DNA of 64,000 nt from contig CAWAEC010000012.1 in the NCBI GenBank assembly GCA_963781155.1, positions 678,987 to 742,986 on the forward strand. Reading direction: 5' to 3'. Made by a program: the position numbers and the translations under genes. The notes under the pieces were generated by a model that was not told the origin of the DNA, made no database searches, and was given only the letters and a program-made list of their open reading frames with translations. Below, in pieces: positions 28,306 to 36,877 of the stretch. Positions within the stretch are counted from its first letter, which is position 1. Each line of letters starts with the position of its first letter. Origin of the DNA: PALSA-693 sp963781155 (GTDB lineage Bacteria > Actinomycetota > Acidimicrobiia > Acidimicrobiales > Palsa-688).

Positions 28306-30219
28306 GAGCGCCGGGATAAACCGGCATGGAGTTGAGGATGAAAGAGCCTTACATCGAAGGACTAGCGAACCACGATGACCCCGAGTCATGCGTCGGCGCC
28401 CGCAAGGACGTCGGCGAAGCGTTGACAGGGGCACGTGCAGGCAGGGCTATTGAGCCGCGAAATCCCCTAATTCGGGGTGCCGACGCTGTTGACAGAAGCG
28501 GAAGGCAACACCACCGGCCGCGCTATCGCGAGCTGCCGGCGGACCCCGCGCGGTCGAAGAACCCAGGCATGCACGGAAACTCCATGCGCGAGAACCGGGA
28601 GATCCCACCCTCGTCCGTCGGGCCGATCACCAGGCGGGCCGCTCAGGGAAGGCCAAGGCCGCACGCCTGAGATGCATGAGCGTGGGAAGTCAGACAGGCC
28701 CGTAATACCTGCGAAGCTGCCGAACAACACCGGGTCACCGGGAGCGGAGGCGGTGGAGGGAAGGGGCCTGGCCGAAGGAAACACGACCAGCTCGACACAC
28801 CCCGGACACAGGGCCGGAGAAGGCGTGCCAAGCGGGCTGGATCGTGTGCGGGAAGCAGCACGGAAGGACAAGGATGCGCGGTTCACGGCGCTGTTGCACC
28901 ATGTCACGCCGGCCCGTCTGTATGCGGCCTACCTGGCGATACGCCCCCAGGCCGCACCGGGGGTGGATGGGGTGACGTGGGCGTCCTACGGGATGAACCT
29001 GGAGGCCAACCTCGGGGATCTGAACGCCAGGGTGCACAGTGGCGCCTACCGGGCGAGGCCATCTCGCAGGGCGTACATCCCCAAGGCAGACGGCAGGCAG
29101 CGGCCGCTTGGCATCGCTGCCCTGGAGGACAAGATCGTCCAGCGGGCCGTGGTCGAGGTGCTCAACGCCGTCTACGAGGAGGACTTCCTGGGCTTCTCTT
29201 ACGGGTTCCGACCGGGGCGCCGTCCGCATGACGCGCTCGATGCGCTGGCGGTCGGCATCGAACGGAAGAAGGTGAACTGGGTGCTCGACGCGGATCTCCG
29301 CGATTTCTTCTCCACGCTCGATCAGGCGTGGCTGATGAAGTTTCTCGAGCACCGCATCGCGGACAAGCGGGTCCTACGACTCATCCGAAAGTGGCTGAGC
29401 GCAGGGGTCATCGAGGACGGGAAATGGTCCGAGACGCCAGAGGGGTCACCGCAGGGGGCATCGGTCTCGCCGTTGCTCGCCAACGTGTATCTGCACTACG
29501 TCTTTGACCGGTGGGTCCGACAGTGGAGACGCCGGCAGGCCCGTGGCGACGTGATCGTCGTAAGGTTCGCCGATGACTTCATCGTCGGTTTCGAGTATCA
29601 ACGAGACGCCGAGCGGTTCCTCGTTGAGCTTCGCGAGCGGTTGGCGAGGTTCAAACTGGAGCTGCATCCCGAGAAGACCAGGTTGATCCAGTTCGGGCGC
29701 TTCGCCGCCCATGACCGGGCAGCCCAGGGCCTCGGGAAGCCGGAGACGTTCGACTTCTTGGGCCTTACGCACATTTGCGCAAAGTCGAGAGGCGGGCGGT
29801 TCATGCTCAAGCGGATCACGATCTCGAAGCGGATGCGGTCCAAGCTGCACGAGGTCAAGGACCAACTGCATCGAGGCCGGCACCGGCCCGTGCCCGAACA
29901 GGGACGGTGGCTGGCAAGCGTGGTGCGAGGCCATCTCGCCTACTACGCCGTGCCAGGCAACATCAAGGCGGCAAGGGCGTTCCGGGACCAAGCGATCCGG
30001 CACTGGTTCAAGGCGCTACGGCGCCGCAGCCAGCGCCACCGCCTGGGCTGGACACGCATGGACCGCCTGGCCGTCCGATGGCTCCCGCCTGCCCGCATCA
30101 TGCAACCCTGGCCATCCATACGCTTCAACGCTCGGACCTGAGGCAGGAGCCCAGTGCGGTAGTCCCGCTCGCTGGGATCTGTGCGGGGGGCCGCCCGCAA
30201 GGGCGGTCCCTACCGCAAT
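28306..30219 (+). mobile_element. group II intron C, inserted in domain V of intron A
   Basis: It begins GAGCGCCGGGATAAACCGGC and has an intact RT. Domain V is at 30147-30180 and a domain VI stem GGGCCGCCC-GCAA-GGGCGGTCC follows, with a bulged A at 30212 and 3' end CAAT. It is closely similar to intron B along its length. Removing it joins GGTCA to CGCCGGG and rebuilds a 34-nt domain V for intron A, with perfect GTGAC/GTCAC pairing. The last base could be 30218 or 30219. Confidence 0.82.
28672..30141 (+). CDS. intron C reverse transcriptase/maturase
   Basis: This 489-residue RT is a close relative of the intron B protein. The start ATG 28672 is chosen by alignment with it, although the frame is open back to 28477. 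Motifs are PGVDGVTWASYGMNLEANLG, YIPKADGRQRPLGIAALEDK, SYGFRPGRRPHDALDAL, NWVLDADLRDFFSTL, GSPQGASVSPLLANVYLHYV, catalytic VRFADDFIVGF, then the maturase region FDFLGLTHICAK and SVVRGHLAYYAVPGN. No endonuclease domain is seen. It stops at TGA, six bases before domain V. Confidence 0.93.
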   Translation: MHERGKSDRPVIPAKLPNNTGSPGAEAVEGRGLAEGNTTSSTHPGHRAGEGVPSGLDRVREAARKDKDARFTALLHHVTPARLYAAYLAIRPQAAPGVDGVTWASYGMNLEANLGDLNARVHSGAYRARPSRRAYIPKADGRQRPLGIAALEDKIVQRAVVEVLNAVYEEDFLGFSYGFRPGRRPHDALDALAVGIERKKVNWVLDADLRDFFSTLDQAWLMKFLEHRIADKRVLRLIRKWLSAGVIEDGKWSETPEGSPQGASVSPLLANVYLHYVFDRWVRQWRRRQARGDVIVVRFADDFIVGFEYQRDAERFLVELRERLARFKLELHPEKTRLIQFGRFAAHDRAAQGLGKPETFDFLGLTHICAKSRGGRFMLKRITISKRMRSKLHEVKDQLHRGRHRPVPEQGRWLASVVRGHLAYYAVPGNIKAARAFRDQAIRHWFKALRRRSQRHRLGWTRMDRLAVRWLPPARIMQPWPSIRFNART

Positions 30220-30409
30220 CGCCGGGATCCGTGGGAGCCGGGGGGTGCGATTCCCCCCGGCCACCCGACTCGGCGAGGCTCCGCATGGCAGTCCGGGTGG
30301 GGATCCCCCAATGGGCACCTGATTGGCCCGGCAAGGACCTATCAGTTTCGCCTATTGCCGTTCCGCTGACGGACACGACCCGGTGAGCGAGGTCCCTACC
30401 TGGTGACCG

Positions 30410-30889
30410 TTAGGTCGTCTCGTCGAGGCGGTGGGCGATCCAGCCGGGCGTTTCTACACGGACCGGCGATGCCCCGACCAGGGCCGCCAGGTCAGACTCA
30501 AGGCGTTCGAGCTGCTTGACGCCGATCTTCCCCTCCCACTTGTCGCGCAATTCGTCGAAGACGGCTTCGCCTACTCGCATGACTTCGAAGCCGAGCGCCG
30601 TGACCTGGAGGCGTTTGCGACGGGCGTCGAGCGGATCAGTACCGCGTGCCACGTAGCCGCGCTCCTCGAGCACCGCCACAGTCTTTGCCGCCGCTTGCTT
30701 GGAGACCGACAGACGGCGACCCAGTTCCGAAGCATCGTCGGCCCCCGCCGCGATCGCTCGCATTGCGAAGTCATGGACGGGGCGCACATCTTCGTATCCT
30801 CGCTTGGCGAGCTCCAGGATCGCATCGTCTACCAGGACTCGAAATCCTCCGAGGAGGAGTAGTGCGAGGTCGGCGCCCGAGCGTGGCAT
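30410..30889 (-). CDS. MarR-family transcription regulator
   Basis: This 159-residue winged-helix protein has DASELGRRLSVSKQAAAKTV then AVLEERGYVARGTDPLDARR, containing the D-x-x-D-A-R-R wing signature. It is divergent from an alpha/beta hydrolase gene. The gap contains two near-identical palindromes that must be its operator. It probably represses the hydrolase until an aromatic or lipophilic ligand binds. Confidence 0.9.
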   Translation of the reverse strand: MPRSGADLALLLLGGFRVLVDDAILELAKRGYEDVRPVHDFAMRAIAAGADDASELGRRLSVSKQAAAKTVAVLEERGYVARGTDPLDARRKRLQVTALGFEVMRVGEAVFDELRDKWEGKIGVKQLERLESDLAALVGASPVRVETPGWIAHRLDETT

Positions 30890-30921
30890 GGAGCTGATCG
30901 TAAAACAGACGTCTTGACAAG

Positions 30922-30960
30922 GTCAACCTGGTTGTCTACTCTTTGGACAACCAGGTTGAC
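30922..30960. promoter_or_regulatory. double operator, 15-bp inverted repeats
   Basis: GTCAACCTGGTTGTC (30922-30936) is repeated as its exact reverse complement GACAACCAGGTTGAC (30946-30960), with 9 bp between. Each copy is itself a near-palindrome (GTCAACC-N-GGTTG[AT]C). The second lies 18 bp before the hydrolase start codon, a good position to block transcription. Confidence 0.85.
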
Positions 30961-30978
30961 GATTCAAGGGAGATCGAC

Positions 30979-31866
30979 ATGACCGCACCTGCCGAGCGGG
31001 CCTCACTGGCCGGGGTCACGCACCATTCCGCCAAGGTCAACGGGACTGAGCTGCACTACGTGGCGGCGGGCACTGAAGGAACTCCAGTTCTGCTGGTCCA
31101 TGGTTTCCCCGAGACGTGGTGGACCTTCCGCAAGCTCATCCCGCGGCTCGCCGCCAGCCACCGTGTCTATGCAGTGGATCTGCGCGGCTTCGGTGACTCT
31201 GACAACGGGTCAGGCGCCTACGACAGCAAGACCTCCGCCGAGGACCTGCACCTTCTGATCGAACAGCTCAACGTCGGCCCAGTGCACCTCACCGGCCAGG
31301 ACATCAGCGGGGCGACTGTCTTGCGTCTCGCTGCTACGCACCCCGAGGATGTGCTCAGCTTCACCGCCATCGAGATGGGCCTACCCGGGTTCGGCCTTGA
31401 GATGCTGGCCGACGTCACCCACGGGGGTACCTGGCACATCGGCGTTCTTGCCGCCCCCGGGATTCCCGAGATGCTCCTCGCCGGTCGCGAGCGCGAGTTC
31501 CTCGGACAGTTCGCCTTTCCGGCCATGAGCGCCACCCCCGGAGCTATCAACGACACCGACATCGACGAATTCGTCCGTACCTACTCCCGTCCCGATGGCT
31601 GGCGCGGAGCGATCGGCCTCTACCAGTCCATGCTCCAAGAAGGCGACGACATCGCAACCCTTGTCGCCGGCCAGAAACTGAGCATCCCGGTGCTGGCGAT
31701 CGGAGCCGGAGGCGGCGAGTTCACCTACGCAACGATGAGCCAGGTCAGCTCCGATCCAGTCCGATCAGTGACTCTGGAAGGCGTTGGCCACTACGCAGCC
31801 CTGGAGGCACCCGACCAGATGGCACACGCTCTCCTCGACTTCTTCAGCATTGTTGACGCCACCTGA
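30979..31866 (+). CDS. alpha/beta hydrolase (epoxide-hydrolase-like)
   Basis: This 295-residue protein starts at ATG with AAGGGAG upstream. The oxyanion motif is LLVHGFPETWWTF, and a strand-helix segment VYAVDLRGFGDSDNGSG follows. The nucleophile elbow is LTGQDISGATVLRLAA and the C-terminal histidine is in GVGHYAALEAP. In epoxide hydrolases the elbow is usually G-H-D-W-G-G; here it is G-Q-D-I-S-G, so an Asp nucleophile is kept with unusual neighbours. The substrate is probably a small organic ester, epoxide or halide. It is controlled by the divergent MarR gene. Confidence 0.85.
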   Translation: MTAPAERASLAGVTHHSAKVNGTELHYVAAGTEGTPVLLVHGFPETWWTFRKLIPRLAASHRVYAVDLRGFGDSDNGSGAYDSKTSAEDLHLLIEQLNVGPVHLTGQDISGATVLRLAATHPEDVLSFTAIEMGLPGFGLEMLADVTHGGTWHIGVLAAPGIPEMLLAGREREFLGQFAFPAMSATPGAINDTDIDEFVRTYSRPDGWRGAIGLYQSMLQEGDDIATLVAGQKLSIPVLAIGAGGGEFTYATMSQVSSDPVRSVTLEGVGHYAALEAPDQMAHALLDFFSIVDAT

Positions 31867-31981
31867 ACGACTGGACCGCTACCCCGACCACCCAACCGAA
31901 GCGTCCAACCGCAGCCAGGGCGCTGAGCAAGCTCGGCAGAGGGTGCACGTTCCTGGATCTGCGCTCGGCGATAATCGGCTC

Positions 31982-34600
31982 GTGAGTGTCGGGAAGGATA
32001 GCGTTAGGGCAGTTGCCGCGTTGTTGGTGTCGGCCGGCCGCGTGGTGCCGGCCTTGGGTCCCGACAGTGTCTCCGGCCGTTACCGGTCGTGGTGGTGGCC
32101 GCTGCCTACAGCCTCTCAGCGTCACATGGTCGCTTCGCTGCTGGAGGATGCGTCGCCGGACGCACAAGCAGAAGTCGCCGCCGCGTTGGCCGGCGAGGTG
32201 GATGCCCTGGTGCGGCAGCAGCTGGTCGTGGCCGGGGCCACTCTCGTGTCGCGCCGGTCGGGCCGGCCGACCGTGCCAGAGGCGTGGGCCCGGTCGCTGG
32301 TGTCGACCGATCCGTGGTTCCCCGACTGGCTGGACCAAGCCAAGCTTGATGCGCTGGCCGCCACGGTCACCGAGTGGGTGCGCTCGGGCGCGGTGGTGGG
32401 AGGCCGATCCCGGCTGTGTCTCCGGGTGCACGAACCGGAGCGCAGCGGTGGCCAGTGGGGCGTGGAGCTCCTGGCTCAGGACCGGGAGGAACCGAGCCTG
32501 GTGGTCTCCCTGGCTGATGTTTTGGCGGGGCAGTCGCCGTTCGCACCTGGTGCGATCCAGGATTTGCTCGCCGCTTTGGCTCGCATGGCCCGGCTGGCTC
32601 CTGAGTTGGCCGGCGCTCTTGAAGCGTCCGCGCCCGAGGTGGTGTGGTTGGAGGATGGAGAGGTGGTCACAGTTCTGCGCGAGCGGGCCGCGGTGTTGGA
32701 GGACGCCGGGATCGTCGTGCTGCTTCCCGCATGGTGGGCGGCGCCGGCCCGGCTCGGCTTGCGGGCCCGGGCTCGCAGCTCGTCGAAGAGCGGCGGTTCG
32801 GTCGTGCCCGGGAGATTCGGACTGGAGGCCCTGGTCGACTTCAAGTACGAGGCGGCGCTCGGAGGGCGGCGTCTGAACAAGGCGGAGTTGGCTTCCCTGG
32901 CTCGGGCCGCCGCTGCGAAACAGTACTTGGTGCGGGTACGCGGTGTTTGGGTGGAGGTCCAGGCCGACCGGATAGAAGCCCTCTTGGCCCGGGTGGGGGA
33001 CAGCGGTCGATGCTCCGCGGCTGATCTGATGCGAGCGGCTCTGGGACTCGGCAACCTGGACCTGCCGGAAGGTCTCGAGGTCGTGGACGTCGATGCCGGT
33101 GGCATCCGGTGGTTGAAGGCCCTTCTCGATGACGCCGTTGACTCGACCGTCGCGTCTGTCCCAACCCCGTCCGGGTTCGACGGAGTTCTGCGCCCGTACC
33201 AGGAGAGAGGTGTCGGGTGGATGGTGTTCCTGGGTCAGCTCGGCCTGGGTGCCTGCCTCGCAGACGATATGGGGCTGGGCAAGACCGCCCAGGTCATCGC
33301 TACCCTGCTCGCCGATCCTGGCGAAGGGCCGGCGCTGGTCGTGTGCCCGGTGTCGGTTCTCGGGAACTGGGAGCGGGAACTGGCCCGCTTCGCCCCCGCC
33401 CTGCGGGTGATGTCTCATCACGGGCCCCAGCGTCACGATCGCGACGAGAGTTTCGGAAAAAGCGCAGCCGCTCACGACGTGGTCCTCACCACATACTCGC
33501 TTCTCGCACGCGACCAAAAGCACTTGTCGTCGGTCGAATGGTCAAGGCTCATCCTGGACGAGGCACAGCAGGTCAAGAATCCGGGCACCGCCCAGACCCG
33601 CGCCGCCTCCAGTCTGCCGGCCGCTCGCCGGCTGGCCTTGACCGGCACCCCAGTAGAGAATCGCCTAGGCGATCTGTGGTCGATCATGCACCTGCTCAAT
33701 CCCGGTCTGCTGGGTTCGGCGGTCGAGTTCCGGGAACGGTTTGCGTTGCCGATCGAGCGGGATCGCGACCCGACCGCGACCGACCGATTGCGCCGGGCGA
33801 CAGGGCCGTTCGTTCTGCGCCGGTTGAAGACCGACAAGACGATCATCGCCGACCTGCCGGACAAGATAGAGACCGTCGACCGGTGCCCGTTGACCCGGGA
33901 ACAGGCGACGCTCTACCAGGCGGTCGTCGACGACCTGCTCGAACAAGCAGACTCGACCGACGGCATCCAGCGAAGCGGGATAGTGCTGGCCGGCCTGACG
34001 AGACTCAAGCAGGTGTGCAACCATCCGGCCCACTTTCTCGGCGATAGATCGGGGCTGACCGGAAGGTCGGGCAAGCTCACCCGCACCGAGGAGCTCCTGG
34101 AGGAGATCCTGGCTGAGGGCGACAAGGTCCTCTGCTTCACCCAGTTCGCGGCCTGGGGGGACATGCTCCTTCCCTATCTTCAGGCCCGGCTTGGGGTTGA
34201 TTGCTTGTGGCTGCACGGCGGCGTACGCCGGCCGGCGCGGGAGGAGATGGTGCGAAGGTTCTCCGAACCGGACGGGCCGCCCCTTTTTCTCATATCCCTC
34301 AAGGCGGGCGGCACCGGGCTCAACCTGACCGCGGCATCGCATGTCATCCACCTGGACAGGTGGTGGAACCCGGCCATGGAAGACCAGGCCACCGACCGAG
34401 CCTTCCGGATCGGACAACGGCGCAACGTGCAGGTCCACAAGCTGGTCAGCGCAGGAACGGTCGAGGAGCGGATCGACGAGATGGTCAGCAATAAGCGGGA
34501 CCTGGCGGCGCGGGTGGTCGGCAATGGTGAGCAATGGTTGAGCCAGCTTTCGACCAGCAAGCTGCGGGTTCTGGTGGCACTGTCCGCGGAGGTTGAGTGA
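31982..34600 (+). CDS. SNF2-family DNA-dependent ATPase/helicase
   Basis: The product is 872 residues; the start GTG 31982 was chosen because the protein-like sequence begins there. The N-terminal about 400 residues form a SNF2-associated domain. The ATPase core has Walker A ADDMGLGKTAQVIATLLA, the D-E-A-Q box LILDEAQQVKNPGT, LTGTPVENRLGDLWSIMHLL, and the helicase C-terminal motifs KAGGTGLNLTAASHVIHLDR, then WWNPAMEDQATDRAFRIGQ. It probably remodels protein-DNA complexes in repair or transcription. The stop overlaps the ATG of the SWIM gene, a common bacterial pairing. Confidence 0.93.
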   Translation: MSVGKDSVRAVAALLVSAGRVVPALGPDSVSGRYRSWWWPLPTASQRHMVASLLEDASPDAQAEVAAALAGEVDALVRQQLVVAGATLVSRRSGRPTVPEAWARSLVSTDPWFPDWLDQAKLDALAATVTEWVRSGAVVGGRSRLCLRVHEPERSGGQWGVELLAQDREEPSLVVSLADVLAGQSPFAPGAIQDLLAALARMARLAPELAGALEASAPEVVWLEDGEVVTVLRERAAVLEDAGIVVLLPAWWAAPARLGLRARARSSSKSGGSVVPGRFGLEALVDFKYEAALGGRRLNKAELASLARAAAAKQYLVRVRGVWVEVQADRIEALLARVGDSGRCSAADLMRAALGLGNLDLPEGLEVVDVDAGGIRWLKALLDDAVDSTVASVPTPSGFDGVLRPYQERGVGWMVFLGQLGLGACLADDMGLGKTAQVIATLLADPGEGPALVVCPVSVLGNWERELARFAPALRVMSHHGPQRHDRDESFGKSAAAHDVVLTTYSLLARDQKHLSSVEWSRLILDEAQQVKNPGTAQTRAASSLPAARRLALTGTPVENRLGDLWSIMHLLNPGLLGSAVEFRERFALPIERDRDPTATDRLRRATGPFVLRRLKTDKTIIADLPDKIETVDRCPLTREQATLYQAVVDDLLEQADSTDGIQRSGIVLAGLTRLKQVCNHPAHFLGDRSGLTGRSGKLTRTEELLEEILAEGDKVLCFTQFAAWGDMLLPYLQARLGVDCLWLHGGVRRPAREEMVRRFSEPDGPPLFLISLKAGGTGLNLTAASHVIHLDRWWNPAMEDQATDRAFRIGQRRNVQVHKLVSAGTVEERIDEMVSNKRDLAARVVGNGEQWLSQLSTSKLRVLVALSAEVE

Positions 34601-35421
34601 TGCCGGGCCGGCGTTGGGACGATCCCTGGCAGAAGTATCCGGCGTCGGTGCCGCTGCCGGTCGACGGAGGAATGACGACTTCCCGGCAGCGGGGACCGAT
34701 GGCGACCACCTGGTGGTCCCGGCGTTTCGTCGAGGTACTGGAGTCCTACGGCCTCGGCGCCCGCATGCAGCGAGGCCGCCGTTACGCCCGGACCGGCCAG
34801 GTGATCGAGATCGACGTGTCACCCGGAATGGTCGCCGCCCAGGTCCAGGGCTCGCGCGCCAAGCCCTATCTCGTGACCGTCGGCCTTGCTGTGCCCAGCG
34901 ACGAGCAGTGGACTGTGATTCTGGGCGCGATGCGCTCGAAGGTGGGCTTCGCCGCCCGGCTTCTCGACGGCGAGGTCCCTCCCGATCTCGAACAGGTATT
35001 CGGCGAAGCCGGCGTTCCGCTCTTCCCGGTCGCCTGGAGCGACATGCGGACCAAATGCAGCTGCCCCGACTGGGAAAACCCGTGCAAGCACATCGCGGCC
35101 GTGCTCTATCTGCTGGCCGACAGTCTGGATACCGACCCGTGGCTGGCCCTGCTGCTGCGGGGCAAGGACCGAGACACCCTGCTGGGTGCATTGTCGGCCG
35201 GCTCATCGCCCGCGCTGGCCGAGGGGTCTGAGATTGCACCGTGGTGGCCATTCGCTCCCGGGCCCGTCTCCCGCGGCAGTCCGGCCTTCACCGACCCATC
35301 GTCAGGGGCCCGGTCGGGAACACCGGACGCAGTCCTTGACACAATGGAGCCCTTGGCAGTCGAAGTCGGATCAGCGGCCTTCGTGGAGCTGTTGCGCCCT
35401 ATGTACGAGTCGCTGGTTTGA
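34600..35421 (+). CDS. SWIM zinc-finger protein
   Basis: The product is 273 residues from ATG 34600 (GTG 34597 is an alternative). The SWIM motif C-x-C-x7-C-x-H appears as KCSCPDWENPCKHIAAVLYL, preceded by a conserved TTWWSRRFVEVLESYGLGAR, RGRRYARTGQV start. It binds zinc and likely mediates DNA or protein contacts for the SNF2 ATPase encoded immediately upstream (one-base overlap). The C-terminus is less conserved and proline/glycine-rich. Confidence 0.9.
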   Translation: MPGRRWDDPWQKYPASVPLPVDGGMTTSRQRGPMATTWWSRRFVEVLESYGLGARMQRGRRYARTGQVIEIDVSPGMVAAQVQGSRAKPYLVTVGLAVPSDEQWTVILGAMRSKVGFAARLLDGEVPPDLEQVFGEAGVPLFPVAWSDMRTKCSCPDWENPCKHIAAVLYLLADSLDTDPWLALLLRGKDRDTLLGALSAGSSPALAEGSEIAPWWPFAPGPVSRGSPAFTDPSSGARSGTPDAVLDTMEPLAVEVGSAAFVELLRPMYESLV

Positions 35422-35491
35422 TCCTGGATGGGGGCGCTCGAATCGGCACCGAAGCATTCAGCGAGCGAATTTCTTTGTATTGGGTATTTGG

Positions 35492-35752
35492 TTATAACCG
35501 AACAGCGAACAATTCCAGCAGTCTGAAGGGGTAGAGGCATTCCGTTGGGGGCATAACGATTGCCCTACGCTCAGCGGAGACGGTGTAGCTTGGTGAGGAT
35601 GGATCCGAGTCGGCGGTGGTGTCGGTCCAGATCCGATCGCTGGAGAGGTCACCGGGCAAGGCGTGGGCGAGCCGGTTGCGGTACCCGGCCAACTCAGCCC
35701 AGGGCTCGAGGCCAGGGATCGATCTGGTTCGCCCGCCGGTACTCCTCGGCAC
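35492..35752 (-). pseudogene. HepT-like (DUF86) RNase fragment
   Basis: The segment GLEPWAELAGYRNRLAHALP then GDLSSDRIWTDTTADSDP fits the conserved end of HepT/DUF86 proteins, P-W-x-x-[LI]-A-G-x-R-N-x-L-x-H...D-x-x-x-[IV]-W. It contains the R-x4-H catalytic motif (RNRLAH). The N-terminal two thirds are missing and the frame runs on into unrelated sequence. HepT toxins pair with MntA nucleotidyltransferases; none is seen here. Confidence 0.4.
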
Positions 35753-35775
35753 AGTTCCCAGCAGTTATCCACCGG

Positions 35776-36041
35776 TCACAACGGTTGAGCCGCGGCTGCT
35801 CCGGGGACGTCATCGGTGATTACGTGGACATAGGCGCCGACCAGCTGGCTGGCGATGGCGGACAGTCGGTTGGCGGTCTTGTAACCGGGGGCGTCGCTAT
35901 GGACGACGAGCGTCCCGTCGTCGCGGATCCGGAGAGGGGAGAGACCCGCCGCGCGGCTCGGTCACGAAGCGACTCGGCGTGAGCGACTACCTCGGGACGG
36001 GTAGCCTTGCGGTCAGCGGCCAGGGCGTCCGACATCCCCAT
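35776..36041 (-). pseudogene. small conserved-looking protein gene, frameshifted
   Basis: It reads MGMSDALAADRKATRPEVVA, HAESLRDRAARR in one frame and then LRIRDDGTLVVHSDAPGYKT, ANRLSAIASQLVGAYVHVIT, DDVPGAAAAQPL in the next, ending at 35776. The frame switch is near 35950. The two halves make one soluble alpha/beta protein of about 88 residues. Its position just before a HepT-like fragment suggests they once formed a pair. The family is not identified. Confidence 0.5.
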
Positions 36042-36877
36042 CAGGCTACCGGCGGCCCAACCATTCGCGCAGAAACCACCACACCCCGATGACCACACCC
36101 CGCACCTTCGACAAACTGGCTGGCCCCGGGTCCGCCCCGGCACTAACCACTTGGACTCTCCGGGCGACCCGTGCCAAAGCGTGAACCGACCAAGGATCCG
36201 TGGCTGCTTCCTCCTTTCAGAACGATCCATAAGGGTCACAGCAAAAGACGAATGGCGTGGCCAAAGGAGGCATGGCCTTCCGCCGTATCCGACCAAGTGA
36301 GGCACCGGCCGGTGCGAATGGGTTCGAACACCAAGCCGCCCACCCCTGGCAGTGGAAGCGGATCGAGTCAACCTCGAAGAGGACCCAGCAGGCAGCGAAT
36401 TCCAAAATGCCATTCGCCGGGAAATGACTGACTGAGCCGACTGCAGTGCACCCGCCTGCGCCTACCCCAGCCGCGGCGTCGCCACCCGGAGTCCCCCCGA
36501 GCGCCCTGAACACTGTCGACGAGAACTGTGCCAGTAAGTAGGCCTTCGGGTCTTGCTGCTGACCTGCCCGGCGCCGTCAGTGTTGACGTCGGCGGACCGC
36601 CGGCCCCGGTCCGAGGAGGGGCGGGCCAGGACCCGAGTCGAGGCTCGGGATCCGAGGAACTGGTCTTGGTGATCGGGAGGGCAGAATTCGGAGCGGACAC
36701 CGGTCCCGGGGCCTTCCCAACCAGGTGGCGCAGCGGGTCAACGCCGTTCGGCGAGCCGTCGACGCAGAGGATTGGGAATCCACGGCGGTGGCTCTACGCC
36801 ACATAGCCGACGAACTGGACCGCGCAGCAGGGCCAAGGAAGGCATCGGCGCGCGGCGCGCGGCGCGCCGAGAATCCA
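36042..36877. other. intergenic, about 836 bp
   Basis: No strong gene. A plus-strand GTG at 36725 opens a frame whose first about 50 residues (AQRVNAVRRAVDAEDWESTA, VALRHIADELDRAAG) are helical and protein-like, but it then overlaps the end of the minus-strand membrane protein gene. It may be a small gene or remnant. Confidence 0.35.

Larger units (their letters stand above)
24742..30269 (+). mobile_element. group II intron A, host of two nested introns
   Basis: The 5' end is placed near 24742 because CCGGGATAAGCC there aligns with CCGGGATAAACC at the start of introns B and C, and the distance to the RT start (about 354 nt) matches theirs (366-369 nt). Its RT gene is split by intron B. Its domain V is split by intron C: GAGCCCGGTGACGGGAGACG (28282-28301) plus GTCA, then CGCCGGGATC at 30220-30229. 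Domain VI follows, with stem GCCGGGGGG/CCCCCCGGC, a bulged A at 30263 and a 3' end CCCGAC at 30269, obeying the A-pyrimidine rule. The 5' end is uncertain by several bases. Confidence 0.75.

Noticed and set aside
31844..33523. 559-codon open frame on the minus strand
   Set aside because: It lies opposite the SNF2 gene, has no domain-like content and reflects GC-rich codon bias on the other strand.
33665..35251. 528-codon open frame on the minus strand
   Set aside because: Antisense to the SNF2/SWIM genes, arginine/proline-rich, no motif.
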